Source of the DNA: Kistimonas sp964291485
Lineage (GTDB): Bacteria; Pseudomonadota; Gammaproteobacteria; Pseudomonadales; Endozoicomonadaceae
Direction: 5' to 3'
DNA: 64,000 nucleotides
Assembly: GCA_964291485.2 (NCBI GenBank)
Contig: OZ220224.1
Span: 2,294,001-2,358,000 of the forward strand
Of this stretch, positions 1 to 11,825 are shown piece by piece. Under the pieces are notes generated by a model. That model saw nothing but the letters and a program-made list of their open reading frames with translations, was not told where the DNA came from and searched no databases. Made by a program: the position numbers and the translations under genes. Position 1 is the first letter of the stretch. The number at the start of each line of letters is the position of its first letter.

Positions 1-547
1 TCAGGTCAATGGATTCAACGGTGGCGGTGATATCGCGAATCGAGTAGAAACGTTTGTCGGCAGGGGCCAGTTCACCGGTCTGGCCAATAATGGCGACACC
101 GGTTTCCCTTACGACTTTCCGGAACAGTTCTTCTGAGGCAGATGTCGTATAGCCAGGAATGCTGTCAAATTTGTCGAGGGTTCCACCGGTATGACCCAGT
201 CCTCGGCCTGAAATCATGGGTACGTAACCGCCACAGGCTGCAACCATAGGGCCCAGCATCAGGCTGACAACATCACCGACGCCGCCGGTGGAATGTTTGT
301 CCAGAATGGGACCATTGAGGTTTTCACCAGACCAGTCCAGTACTTCGCCAGAGTCACGCATGGCGCAGGTCAGTGCTATTCGCTCAGGCATGGATAAGCC
401 TCGGAAGAAAATGGCCATCGCCAGTGCGGCAATCTGACCTTCCGTGACGCTGTCGTCGGTAATCCCGTTAACGAAACTTCGTATTTCGTTATCCGACAGT
501 GTTTTTCCTTCACGCTTGTTGCGAATGACTTCCTGCGGTAGAAACAT
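1..547 (-). CDS. deoA: Thymidine phosphorylase, N-terminal part (cut by window edge)
   Basis: The frame stays open from an ATG at 547 to the left edge, giving about 182 residues of a protein that is normally about 440. It begins MFLPQEVIRNKREGK and contains KHSTGGVGD, the phosphate-binding signature of the thymidine/pyrimidine phosphorylase family, then SGRGLGHTGGTLDK; both closely resemble E. coli DeoA. The enzyme cleaves thymidine and deoxyuridine with phosphate to base plus deoxyribose-1-phosphate in the cytoplasm. AGGAG lies 8 nt before the ATG. It follows deoC with a 34-bp gap, so the order is nupC-deoC-deoA. Other deo genes such as deoB or deoD may lie beyond the edge, but that cannot be seen. 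Confidence 0.95.
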   Translation of the reverse strand, partial: MFLPQEVIRNKREGKTLSDNEIRSFVNGITDDSVTEGQIAALAMAIFFRGLSMPERIALTCAMRDSGEVLDWSGENLNGPILDKHSTGGVGDVVSLMLGPMVAACGGYVPMISGRGLGHTGGTLDKFDSIPGYTTSASEELFRKVVRETGVAIIGQTGELAPADKRFYSIRDITATVESIDL

Positions 548-581
548 GGCATGATCTCCTGTGCCAGACTGGCGGTTATGC

Positions 582-1355
582 TCAGTAGCTCTGCTTGTCG
601 ATATTGCCTTCACGCAGACCGAGGGCAATCAGCAGGTTGCCCAGCAGGCTGCTGGCGCCAAAGCGGTAGTTATCCGGGGTGATCCAGTCGGCGCCCATGA
701 TCTCTTCCGCCAGCTGCAGGTGTTCTGCGGCTTCTTCCGCGGTACGGATGCCGCCGGCGGGCTTGAAGGCTACGTCACGGCCGCTGTCGCGTATCGCTTC
801 CAGCATGATGCGGGCGGATTCGAGTGTGGCATTAACCGGAACCTTGCCGGTTGAGGTCTTGATGAAATCTGCACCCGCTTCAATGGCGATCTCGCTGGCG
901 CGACGAATCAGTGCGGGATCTTTCAGTTCACCGGACTCGATAATGACTTTCAGCTTAACGGTGTCACCACAGACGGCCTTGCACTGCTTCACCAGTTCAA
1001 AACCAACGTCTGCGTTGCCAGCAATCAGTGCGCGGTAAGGAAAGACGACATCGACTTCATCCGCACCATAGGCGATAGCGGCACGTGTTTCTGCAACAGC
1101 AATGCTGATATCGTCGCCACCTGCCGGAAAGTTGGTCACGGTCGCCACTTTCATGTGGTCCAGACCCAGTTCACGCAGGGTTTTCTTGGCGATGGGGACA
1201 AAACGGGGGTAAACACAGACCGCTGCAGGGGTGCCTGCGTCGGTTTTTGCTGAACGACAGAGGTCAATCACCTTCTGGTCAGTGTCATCGTCGTTCAGGG
1301 TGGTCAGGTCCATCAGAGTCAGCGCAAGTTGGCTGTACTTGGAAGTATCGGTCAT
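582..1355 (-). CDS. deoC: Deoxyribose-phosphate aldolase
   Basis: A 257-residue protein, the usual length of the E. coli-type enzyme. It splits 2-deoxyribose-5-phosphate into acetaldehyde and glyceraldehyde-3-phosphate, the last step of deoxynucleoside catabolism. The Schiff-base lysine lies in the segment ADFIKTSTGKVPVN, and the upstream KLKVIIESGEL stretch is also typical of the class I aldolase barrel. The ATG at 1355 is preceded by CAGGAAA. It sits between nupC (58-bp gap) and deoA (34-bp gap), all on the minus strand, so uptake, phosphorolysis and aldol cleavage are probably made from one transcript. Confidence 0.97.
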   Translation of the reverse strand: MTDTSKYSQLALTLMDLTTLNDDDTDQKVIDLCRSAKTDAGTPAAVCVYPRFVPIAKKTLRELGLDHMKVATVTNFPAGGDDISIAVAETRAAIAYGADEVDVVFPYRALIAGNADVGFELVKQCKAVCGDTVKLKVIIESGELKDPALIRRASEIAIEAGADFIKTSTGKVPVNATLESARIMLEAIRDSGRDVAFKPAGGIRTAEEAAEHLQLAEEIMGADWITPDNYRFGASSLLGNLLIALGLREGNIDKQSY

Positions 1356-1413
1356 CGGTCAGTTTCCTGATAAAGGTCAGGCCCCGCAGAGAACTGTCTG
1401 CGGGGCATTCCAA

Positions 1414-2637
1414 TTATAGTGCGAGGAACAGGCCGGCAAGAGCGGCGCTCATCAGGTTAGACAGGCTACCGGCAGCGACAGCCTTCAGACCCATGCGGGC
1501 AATGTCCTTGCGACGCTCAGGTGCCATAACACCCAGGCCGCCCAGCAGAATTGCGATAGACGACAGGTTAGCGAAACCACACAGCGCAAAGGTCACGATG
1601 GCCTGGGAGTGCGGTGTCAGGCTGTCCTTGATGGCAACGAAATCGACATAAGCGACGAATTCATTCAGTACCAGCTTCTGACCGATCAGACTACCAACTT
1701 GCAGTGCTTCAGTAGAAGGAATACCCAGTACCCAGGCGATCGGGGCGAACACATAGCCCAGAATCTGCTGCAGAGACAGAGCTTCAAGACCAAAAATGCC
1801 GCCGATGCCACCGATCAGACCATTCAGCAGGGCGATCAGTGAGATAAAGGCCAGTAGCATGGCGCCTACGTTAGCAGCCAGTTTCATACCGCTGGCAGCA
1901 CCGCTGGCGGCAGCGTCAATCACGTTGGCAGGCTTGCTCTCTTCATCTTCGTCAAGGTGCGCGTCTTGATTGACCTTATCGAACTCGGTTTCCGGCTTGA
2001 TGATCTTTGCCATCAGCAGACCGCCGGGTGCAGCCATGAAACTGGCGGCGATCAGGTACTTGAGTTCAACACCCATGCTGGCATAACCGACCATTACCGC
2101 ACCGGCAACCGAAGCCAGACCGCCAACCATAACGGCAAACAGCTCAGACTGGGTCATTTTGGCAATATAAGGACGAACCAGCAGAGGTGCTTCTGTCTGA
2201 CCAACAAAGATGTTGGCTGTCGCGGAAAGAGACTCTGTACGGCTGGTGCCCAGTACTTTCTGCAGTAGGCCACCGATGACCTTGATGATCAGCTGCATAA
2301 TACCGAGGTAGTACAGAACAGCCATCAGGGAGGAGAAGAAGATGATGATGGTCAGAACGTTGATGACGAAGATAAACCCGAGCTTGAACTTGGCCAGATC
2401 GCCAAAGAGGAAGCCAATACCTTCATTACCGAAGTTGATGACATGCTGAACACCTTCAGCTGCGCTGGCAAGCGCGGTCTGGCCAATGGGAATATAAAGA
2501 ACAAAGGCGCCAAGAATGGCTTGAATAATGAAAGCACCGCAGACAGTGCGAAGGCGAATGGCCTTGCGGTTATCCGACAGCAGAAAAGCGATTCCCAGCA
2601 GACATGCAATGCCCAGCATGCTGAATAGAATTTGCAC
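1414..2637 (-). CDS. nupC: Concentrative nucleoside transporter (CNT family)
   Basis: A 407-residue inner-membrane protein with many hydrophobic helices. Family motifs include GQTEAPLLVRPYI, MTQSELFAVMVGGLAS, and FALCGFANLSSIAILLGGLG near the C-terminus. The overall pattern resembles the Vibrio cholerae CNT, which is sodium-coupled, more than E. coli NupC, so the coupling ion is an inference. The start is a GTG at 2637 with AGGGGG 8 nt upstream. It is the first gene of a nupC-deoC-deoA unit and would bring in the nucleosides that the next two enzymes degrade. The upstream region carries several palindromes that may bind a nucleoside-responsive regulator. Confidence 0.93.
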   Translation of the reverse strand: MQILFSMLGIACLLGIAFLLSDNRKAIRLRTVCGAFIIQAILGAFVLYIPIGQTALASAAEGVQHVINFGNEGIGFLFGDLAKFKLGFIFVINVLTIIIFFSSLMAVLYYLGIMQLIIKVIGGLLQKVLGTSRTESLSATANIFVGQTEAPLLVRPYIAKMTQSELFAVMVGGLASVAGAVMVGYASMGVELKYLIAASFMAAPGGLLMAKIIKPETEFDKVNQDAHLDEDEESKPANVIDAAASGAASGMKLAANVGAMLLAFISLIALLNGLIGGIGGIFGLEALSLQQILGYVFAPIAWVLGIPSTEALQVGSLIGQKLVLNEFVAYVDFVAIKDSLTPHSQAIVTFALCGFANLSSIAILLGGLGVMAPERRKDIARMGLKAVAAGSLSNLMSAALAGLFLAL

Positions 2638-3101
2638 GGTTTGTCCCCCTGACCAACATGGCCGGTTTAATCACAGTAAATGGTTGCGCCGATCTGGGAG
2701 GAAATGAGAAAGCTCTTCCCCCACAAACAGCCGGTCATATCGCCAGCACATCAGCCTGTCGATGAATGCCACTCCGAGAAGCCCAATGACGTTTTGTCTC
2801 AGGCAAGGCTTGTCATTTATTGCGGTTTTTTGTTGGGGTTGTGTTGCAATTGCGGCGAATGGTAAGGGGGGGATTTTGTTGAGTAAATAAATAAAAATCG
2901 CAAGACAATTCAAAAAAATTGAAGACTGTTGATCGTTAGTGATCAGAATTCAACAAATGTTGAATTTACGTCTGTCGTGGTGGTCGCGAATTGCTCAAAT
3001 GTGATCAGAAGTGAACAGTCGGCGTTGGAAGGGTATCTCGCTTGATGCTGCTTGATTGGGAGTGTTGGTCGTGGATCAACACCCCCATGGTATTAGCTAT
3101 A
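2638..3101. other. Intergenic control region upstream of nupC
   Basis: No convincing gene in this 464-bp stretch. It separates nupC from a lipoprotein gene also on the minus strand, so it holds the nupC promoter and possibly the end of the lipoprotein transcript. It is AT-rich around 2870-2970 and contains inverted repeats listed separately. The sequence GTGATCAGAA occurs twice (2939-2948 and 3001-3010), the second within AAATGTGATCA, which resembles half of a CRP site. Confidence 0.6.
2909..2966. promoter_or_regulatory. Cluster of inverted repeats, candidate operators for nupC-deoCA
   Basis: Three imperfect or perfect dyads lie close together. TTCAA/TTGAA arms separated by five A occur at 2909-2923. 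TGATC/GATCA with a 6-bp centre is at 2930-2945. AATTCAACA/TGTTGAATT with a 2-bp centre (20 bp in all, 9-bp perfect arms) is at 2947-2966. The last has the size of a repressor operator. In enterics the deo and nup genes are controlled by DeoR, CytR and CRP; assigning any of these proteins to these sites is inference. Confidence 0.45.
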
Positions 3102-3506
3102 TTATTCTGTTCTTGCCAGAGTGCGCCCTGCTTTCTGCGTTGTTGCCAGCTCCCTGATAGAATCGCCATTTACAGTAAGACGCTTGGCCTGGCCTTCGGC
3201 GATGACTCTGATGGTGGTCGGGCGGTCGTCTGGTATTTTGACGCCAAGAGTGATGCCATTAAGTGTCAGTTGCTGGTCTGCCATTCGAATAACATGATTA
3301 TCCATGCGGATACTGCCTTCCAGGCCGGTAAAGCCGCATTCACCATCCAGCCTGTTACCTTCTGTGCGAGTTGAGCGGGAAAATGTTTGTCCTCTGTCGG
3401 ACGATACGGAGCAGAATCCGGAAGATGAGTGTGAGCCGCTGAAGGTGGTGTCGCAGCCAGTGATCAGGAGTGTTAGGGTCGTGGTGAGTAATGTTATTTT
3501 TTTCAT
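3102..3506 (-). CDS. Small predicted lipoprotein of unknown function
   Basis: Read from the ATG at 3506, the product is 134 residues and starts MKKITLLTTTLTLLITGC, a clear type II signal peptide with lipobox LITG-C, so it should be lipidated at Cys18. The mature part is short and polar, begins with a Ser-rich linker, and carries several cysteines. I recognise no domain. An upstream in-frame ATG would add 22 charged residues before the signal peptide and is unlikely. Envelope location is well supported; function is unknown. Confidence 0.7.
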   Translation of the reverse strand: MKKITLLTTTLTLLITGCDTTFSGSHSSSGFCSVSSDRGQTFSRSTRTEGNRLDGECGFTGLEGSIRMDNHVIRMADQQLTLNGITLGVKIPDDRPTTIRVIAEGQAKRLTVNGDSIRELATTQKAGRTLARTE

Positions 3507-3768
3507 GAATTCAGGCCTGTCTGTTCTGCTGTACATGTGCCGGTGACGATAGGGTTCACGGGTGTGGTACATGGACAGTCGTCATATATTTGTTTTTGTG
3601 ATAACGGACGCCTGCGATATGTGCTTTTTACAGCTGTCGCACGAACAGGTGCAATTATAACTCTATTAAAGAGTAAATAGATATGTTGTCTGGGTCTTAG
3701 CGGCGCCTTCTGCGGGTGGGTGGTATGGCTACACTTTAATTAAGCGCATGCTATCCAGGGAGCAGTTT

Positions 3769-4035
3769 ATGAAGGATACGCAGAAACAGCGTCTTATGGA
3801 CGGAATTGAAGCTTTATATCCAGCCGATGCAGATTGTCCTCGTACTGCTTTTATTGGACAGATCATGCTGCATAATGCCCTTGAAAATACAGTCTATAAC
3901 TGGCGAGATTTACCTGCGCCGGTTCTGGCTCGCTATCTTGCCATCTGTGAGGATTATGAGCTTCAGCTCAGTAGGAATCCTGAAGAGGCGGAAAGTTTCC
4001 TGCCTGATTATCTCAATAGAAACGGCAATCTTTAA
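3769..4035 (+). CDS. Small conserved-looking cytoplasmic protein, unknown function
   Basis: An 88-residue, mostly acidic and helical product. The start at 3769 is chosen over an ATG at 3748 because CAGGGAG sits at the right distance before it. It has no signal peptide and no motif I recognise. The stop lies 3 bp from the end of the convergent binding-protein gene. The good ribosome-binding site supports a real gene, but a function cannot be proposed. Confidence 0.6.
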   Translation: MKDTQKQRLMDGIEALYPADADCPRTAFIGQIMLHNALENTVYNWRDLPAPVLARYLAICEDYELQLSRNPEEAESFLPDYLNRNGNL

Positions 4036-4038
4036 ATG

Positions 4039-4854
4039 CTATTCGATGGGTGAATACGTCATGCCTTTCTGGTCAAGACTGTAGCCCATCCATTTATATA
4101 GACTGTCGTTGAAAATTGTTGCAGCTTCGCCGCTTGTGATCAAAGCCTGAATCGTGCTTGAGATCTCTTCAATCGGGATATCGCAGTCCAGCGCGTTAGA
4201 AACGCCGGCATATAAATTAAATGTGGCGATATCTATGGGCGTTTTTTCAAATTTACCTTCCAGGTCCAATAGTGAGACGAATAGATCGCCTTGGATGTCT
4301 GGGTAGATGGCGTAGTCTACGCGTCCAACCTCAAGCATTTTGAGTCCCTGACGGGGGCGGGTTGTACGCATAACGTGCAGGTTGTTATTGGCAAACTGAT
4401 TAAAGTCATCACCAAATGTCAGCCCTCTGGGGGCTACCCCTCGTAGCATCGTCAGGTCGTCCCAGGTTTGAGGATGGTTTTCCTTGTCGCGTCTGACTAC
4501 GACGGCATAGGTCTGCTGGTAAATGGCGGGTTCTATAAATGTTGTATGTTCCGCCAGTTCGCTGTTTCGCGTCATGGCTGGAATGACATGAATTAAACCT
4601 TTTTTAAAATGGCTGAGTACTCGGTTGTAGCCACCCAGATGATCGGTTGTCACATCGATGTTATGTCTTTTGAACGCTTTTTCTAGCAGCTCCTTGGCCG
4701 CACCGTGTATTTCCAGGTAATCACTCCATACCACCGGTGGAAAGTCCGGAGGGCCAGACATTGTCACGCTATGGCACATTCGTGCACCGGCTTTAGAAGA
4801 AGCAAAAATCAGTGCCGTTATAAGTAAGGCGGTTCGGATAATCACAGGGCGCAT
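4039..4854 (-). CDS. Periplasmic solute-binding protein, family 3-like
   Basis: Read from the ATG at 4854 the protein has 271 residues and starts MRPVIIRTALLITALIFASS, a type I signal peptide. The mature part has the layout of extracellular solute-binding family 3 (amino-acid type) proteins: an early PPVVWSDY strand, a helix with EKAFKR, the segment VIPAMTRNSELAEHT, then a second lobe with VGRVDYAIY. No permease or ATPase gene is adjacent, so it may be an orphan sensor/binding protein or serve an importer elsewhere. It is divergent from the radical SAM gene (94 bp between starts) and converges with a small gene. Ligand unknown. No clear ribosome-binding site precedes the chosen ATG. Confidence 0.72.
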   Translation of the reverse strand: MRPVIIRTALLITALIFASSKAGARMCHSVTMSGPPDFPPVVWSDYLEIHGAAKELLEKAFKRHNIDVTTDHLGGYNRVLSHFKKGLIHVIPAMTRNSELAEHTTFIEPAIYQQTYAVVVRRDKENHPQTWDDLTMLRGVAPRGLTFGDDFNQFANNNLHVMRTTRPRQGLKMLEVGRVDYAIYPDIQGDLFVSLLDLEGKFEKTPIDIATFNLYAGVSNALDCDIPIEEISSTIQALITSGEAATIFNDSLYKWMGYSLDQKGMTYSPIE

Positions 4855-4948
4855 GGTGGGTGGTTTTGTTATTGTGCTTATTTCAAGGAGCCAGATGTTT
4901 AACATGATTGTTTTGTTCTGGCAATTTTGTGAGCGTATTGCAGGCATC

Positions 4949-6052
4949 ATGTTGTTCGTTGTCAAAAAGAAAAATGGCTTAAAGCTCGAGTATTCTGGGC
5001 AGGGGCTGGCTGCAAGGCTGGATGTTCTTGGCTATTGGTGCAGTTATCGCAATGCTGAGGCTTTTTATCGGCGATGCGTTGATGGTCGAGTGGTGAAAGG
5101 GCGAGAAGCACCTGTCGTTTTATCGTCGCAGCAGGCGGATAAGATAACGCTGGAAGTGTTGTCTCGACTGGATCGAATCGTGGCGCTTTTTGGTACCGAC
5201 GCAGGTGTTGAAAAGGCTATTGATCAACAGGCTTTAGAGTTGCTTTTCATTGCATCCCGGCGGAAGCTGGAGGACTACTGTCAGAGAGCCTCGTTGGCAG
5301 AATCAGTCTATCAGGAACCTGTTCCCATTCTTCCGCCTGATCGTTATGGCGATGTCGTTATACAGCCTGCAATAGGTTGTCCTAATGGGCGGTGCTCGTT
5401 TTGTGCTTTTTATCAAGGTAAACGCTTCCGCGTGTTTAGCGATCAGGTGTTGAAGCAGCATGTTAATCAAGTGGAGGCGTTATTGGGTCCAGGGTGGGGT
5501 GGGCGTGATGGTGTATTTTTAGGCTCAGCCAATGCACTGGCGCTTTCAACCCGTCGTTTGTTGCCAGTATTGCAGCTGATCCGTGATGAGGTTGGTGTAA
5601 TTCGGCGTGGTGTTTCTGCTTTTGGTGATGCGGATTTTGCGCCTGCGCGTCAATCTGGTGATTGGACTTCGCTCGCACGGCATGGTTTGCGCCAGGTGGT
5701 CATTGGTTTGGAAACCGGTGATGGTGTATTGCGTGCGCAGCTCGGCAAGTCACGCGATTTGCTACCGACTCGACGAATGATAGAAGAGCTCAAAACTGCA
5801 GGTATTCGGGTCGGGGTAACGATTCTTGCTGGTGTTGGTCGGCATTCGCATGTTGAAAAAACACTGTCGTATGTAAAGCACTTGCTGTTAGATGCAAAGG
5901 ATATTGTTTATTTGTCTCCTCTCGAAGGAGAAGGTGTTCATGCCGGTACCCTAGTCTCTGATCAGTACGATGAATTATTGTTAGGGCTTCGATCTATTAC
6001 CAATGCGCAAGTAACCCCTTATCAAATGAAACGCTTCTTCTATTATGCGTAA
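4949..6052 (+). CDS. Radical SAM protein
   Basis: The product is 367 residues from the ATG at 4949. The cluster motif GCPNGRCSFCAFY gives C144-x4-C149-x2-C152, a spacing seen in radical SAM enzymes with an Elp3/MiaB-like core, and it should bind a [4Fe-4S] cluster and S-adenosylmethionine. Later segments VVIGLETGD and TAGIRVGVTILAGVG match the strand-loop pattern of the radical SAM barrel. The N-terminal about 130 residues are helical and unassigned. The start is uncertain: an upstream ATG at 4853 would add 32 hydrophobic residues and overlap the divergent gene. The substrate is unknown. The stop is only 18 bp from the first rRNA promoter. Confidence 0.8.
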   Translation: MLFVVKKKNGLKLEYSGQGLAARLDVLGYWCSYRNAEAFYRRCVDGRVVKGREAPVVLSSQQADKITLEVLSRLDRIVALFGTDAGVEKAIDQQALELLFIASRRKLEDYCQRASLAESVYQEPVPILPPDRYGDVVIQPAIGCPNGRCSFCAFYQGKRFRVFSDQVLKQHVNQVEALLGPGWGGRDGVFLGSANALALSTRRLLPVLQLIRDEVGVIRRGVSAFGDADFAPARQSGDWTSLARHGLRQVVIGLETGDGVLRAQLGKSRDLLPTRRMIEELKTAGIRVGVTILAGVGRHSHVEKTLSYVKHLLLDAKDIVYLSPLEGEGVHAGTLVSDQYDELLLGLRSITNAQVTPYQMKRFFYYA

Positions 6053-6070
6053 CATTCTTTGTGGTGCATG

Positions 6071-6098
6071 TTGACACAAGGCCGAAACGCTGTAGAAT
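6071..6098 (+). promoter_or_regulatory. rRNA operon promoter P1
   Basis: TTGACA (6071-6076), a 16-bp spacer, then TAGAAT (6093-6098), followed by a GC-rich discriminator GCGCCGCC. GC-rich discriminators are typical of stringently controlled rRNA promoters. It lies just after the radical SAM stop codon. Confidence 0.85.
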
Positions 6099-6128
6099 GC
6101 GCCGCCTGTCAACGAGCTTCGCTCTCCG

Positions 6129-6145
6129 GTTTCACCGGGTGAAAC
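6129..6145. promoter_or_regulatory. 17-bp palindrome between rRNA promoters P1 and P2
   Basis: GTTTCACC-G-GGTGAAAC is a perfect 8-1-8 dyad ending 6 bp before the -35 of P2. It could be a protein-binding site or an RNA hairpin in transcripts from P1. No regulator is assigned. Confidence 0.5.
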
Positions 6146-6151
6146 AAGCGC

Positions 6152-6179
6152 TTGACACTGAAGTCCGCCACTGTAGAAT
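6152..6179 (+). promoter_or_regulatory. rRNA operon promoter P2
   Basis: TTGACA (6152-6157), 16-bp spacer, TAGAAT (6174-6179), discriminator GGCGGCC. Its -35 (TTGACAC) and -10 context (CTGTAGAATG) are identical to those of P1, 81 bp upstream, so the pair looks like a duplicated module. Confidence 0.85.
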
Positions 6180-6186
6180 GGCGGCC

Positions 6187-6252
6187 TCGCTGAAACGGAC
6201 AAGGTTCTCGGAACGCAGTCTGAATCACTTTCAGCGATCTGCTCTTTAACAA
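6187..6252 (+). promoter_or_regulatory. rRNA leader antitermination region: boxB-like hairpin and boxA
   Basis: TCGCTGAAA (6187-6195) pairs with TTTCAGCGA (6229-6237), a 9-bp stem in the boxB position. It is followed at once by TGCTCTTTAACAA (6240-6252), a near-exact boxA, the NusB/NusE binding site used for rRNA antitermination. Confidence 0.82.
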
Positions 6253-6256
6253 ATTA

Positions 6257-6277
6257 TCAAGCAATTCGTGTGGGCGC
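6257..6277 (+). other. 5' half of the pre-16S processing stem
   Basis: This 21-nt stretch is complementary along its whole length (one G-U pair) to 7986-8006 downstream of the 16S gene. Such stems bracket 16S rRNA and are cut by RNase III. The match independently confirms the limits of the 16S gene. Confidence 0.85.
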
Positions 6278-6421
6278 TTGCTCGGATGAGAAAAGTTATT
6301 TCTTCGGAAATAACCAAAGATTTTCATCATGAGTAAGCACCACTTGTTAATTCATTACGATTGATAGGTAGTTCTTGCGAACTGATGAGCCAGATTTGAT
6401 GCCTTAAGCATCACACGATTT

Positions 6422-7962
<1,541 letters not shown>

Positions 7963-8232
7963 ATCGAAATTCTCATTTCGGGTAAGCGTCCACACGAATT
8001 GCTTGATTGGATAACAACGTTAAGTTGATTGTCCTTTCATTTGTTCTTTAAAAATTTGGAATCTGAAAATTTTACTGTTGCTGAGCACTCTTAAGCAAAC
8101 GATCTGGCGATCGTAAGTAAATCCAACGCACTAAGGTAGCGTTGGTCTAGGCGTTTGATCATCAAGATGATCCTGGCTTAATGAAAGTAACTTCGGTTGC
8201 TAAATTAATACAGAAATTGTTTTGGGTTATAT
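7963..8232 (+). other. 16S-23S internal transcribed spacer without tRNA
   Basis: A 270-bp spacer. It contains the 3' half of the pre-16S stem (7986-8006), a second boxA-like motif TGTTCTTTAAAAA (8042-8054), and the 5' half of the pre-23S stem (8226-8239). I found no tRNA cloverleaf, no T-loop GTTCRANNC motif and no acceptor-stem pair in it, so the usual tRNA-Ile/Ala or tRNA-Glu is absent. Confidence 0.85.
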
Positions 8233-11134
<2,902 letters not shown>

Positions 11135-11343
11135 ATAACGCCAAAGCGATTTGAACGCCAACGACGCAGATCGTTGAGAGTGTGTAGCACAGTAAATCAG
11201 AATTCAGTCAAAAAATGCTCCACGGCAACTGCTCCTGCATTGCTCTAGCTTCTGCATCCATGCAGTCGTGCATTTTTGACATTCCCGCCATCCCTGGTGG
11301 TCAGATTCCGGAGAGTGTGAGAAATCACAGTCTCAACCAGTTT

Positions 11344-11463
11344 TGTCTGGCGACCATAGAGTATTGGCCCCACCTGATCCCATACCGAACTCAGCAGTGA
11401 AACGATACATCGCCGATGGTAGTGTGGGGTCTCCCCATGTGAGAGTAGGTCATCGCCAGGCTT
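11344..11463 (+). rRNA. rrf: 5S ribosomal RNA
   Basis: About 120 nt, TGTCTGGCGACC at the 5' end pairing with GCCAGGC at the 3' end. The internal CCGAACTCAGCAGTGAAACG and GATGGTAGTGTGGGGTCTCC segments are standard bacterial 5S sequence. It lies 209 bp after the 23S gene, and that spacer holds no tRNA. Confidence 0.97.
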
Positions 11464-11471
11464 TAATTGAG

Positions 11472-11504
11472 AAAACCCTGATCAGGCAACTGGTCAGGGT
11501 TTTT
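11472..11504 (+). terminator. rRNA operon terminator
   Basis: CCTGATCAG and CTGGTCAGG pair around a GCAA loop, flanked by AAAA on the left and TTTTT on the right. It lies directly after the 5S gene, so no tRNA follows in the operon. Confidence 0.9.
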
Positions 11505-11825
11505 GCTTTTAGGCCGAAAAACTTTTTGACTCACCCCCCCAGATTTTGCTGTAGATTAAGATGCATGTATTTACCTTTGTTATTACTGCAGTCTGTGAGT
11601 TTGAGTTTTTTGGGAATGTTATTTAACGTCATTGCCTATAGTTCCATCATGTGGTGCAGATGTTTGTGTCAAATTAGTGGCAGCTTAATTTTTTGTTTTC
11701 TTTGAAAAGAAGGCTTTTGAAGGCTTCTTTATAATAGGGGAGTGATAATGATCAATAATCTATTTATTGGTCATGTTTTTCATGTATAAAAAACGCCATT
11801 TGTACAGGATTTTCAGGGTGTCAAA
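11505..11825. other. AT-rich gene-free stretch after the rRNA operon
   Basis: About 320 bp without a convincing long gene. It contains a run of seven C near 11535, a TATAAT at 11730-11735 without a good -35, and a very short reading frame with a strong ribosome-binding site (listed separately). It probably carries the promoter of the following membrane protein gene. Confidence 0.5.
11748..11789 (+). CDS. Possible 13-residue leader peptide
   Basis: ATG at 11748 is preceded by AGGGGAG at good spacing and encodes MINNLFIGHVFHV before a TAA at 11787-11789. It ends 36 bp before the start of the next gene. No run of a single amino acid points to attenuation. Its support is only the ribosome-binding site and position. 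Confidence 0.25.
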   Translation: MINNLFIGHVFHV

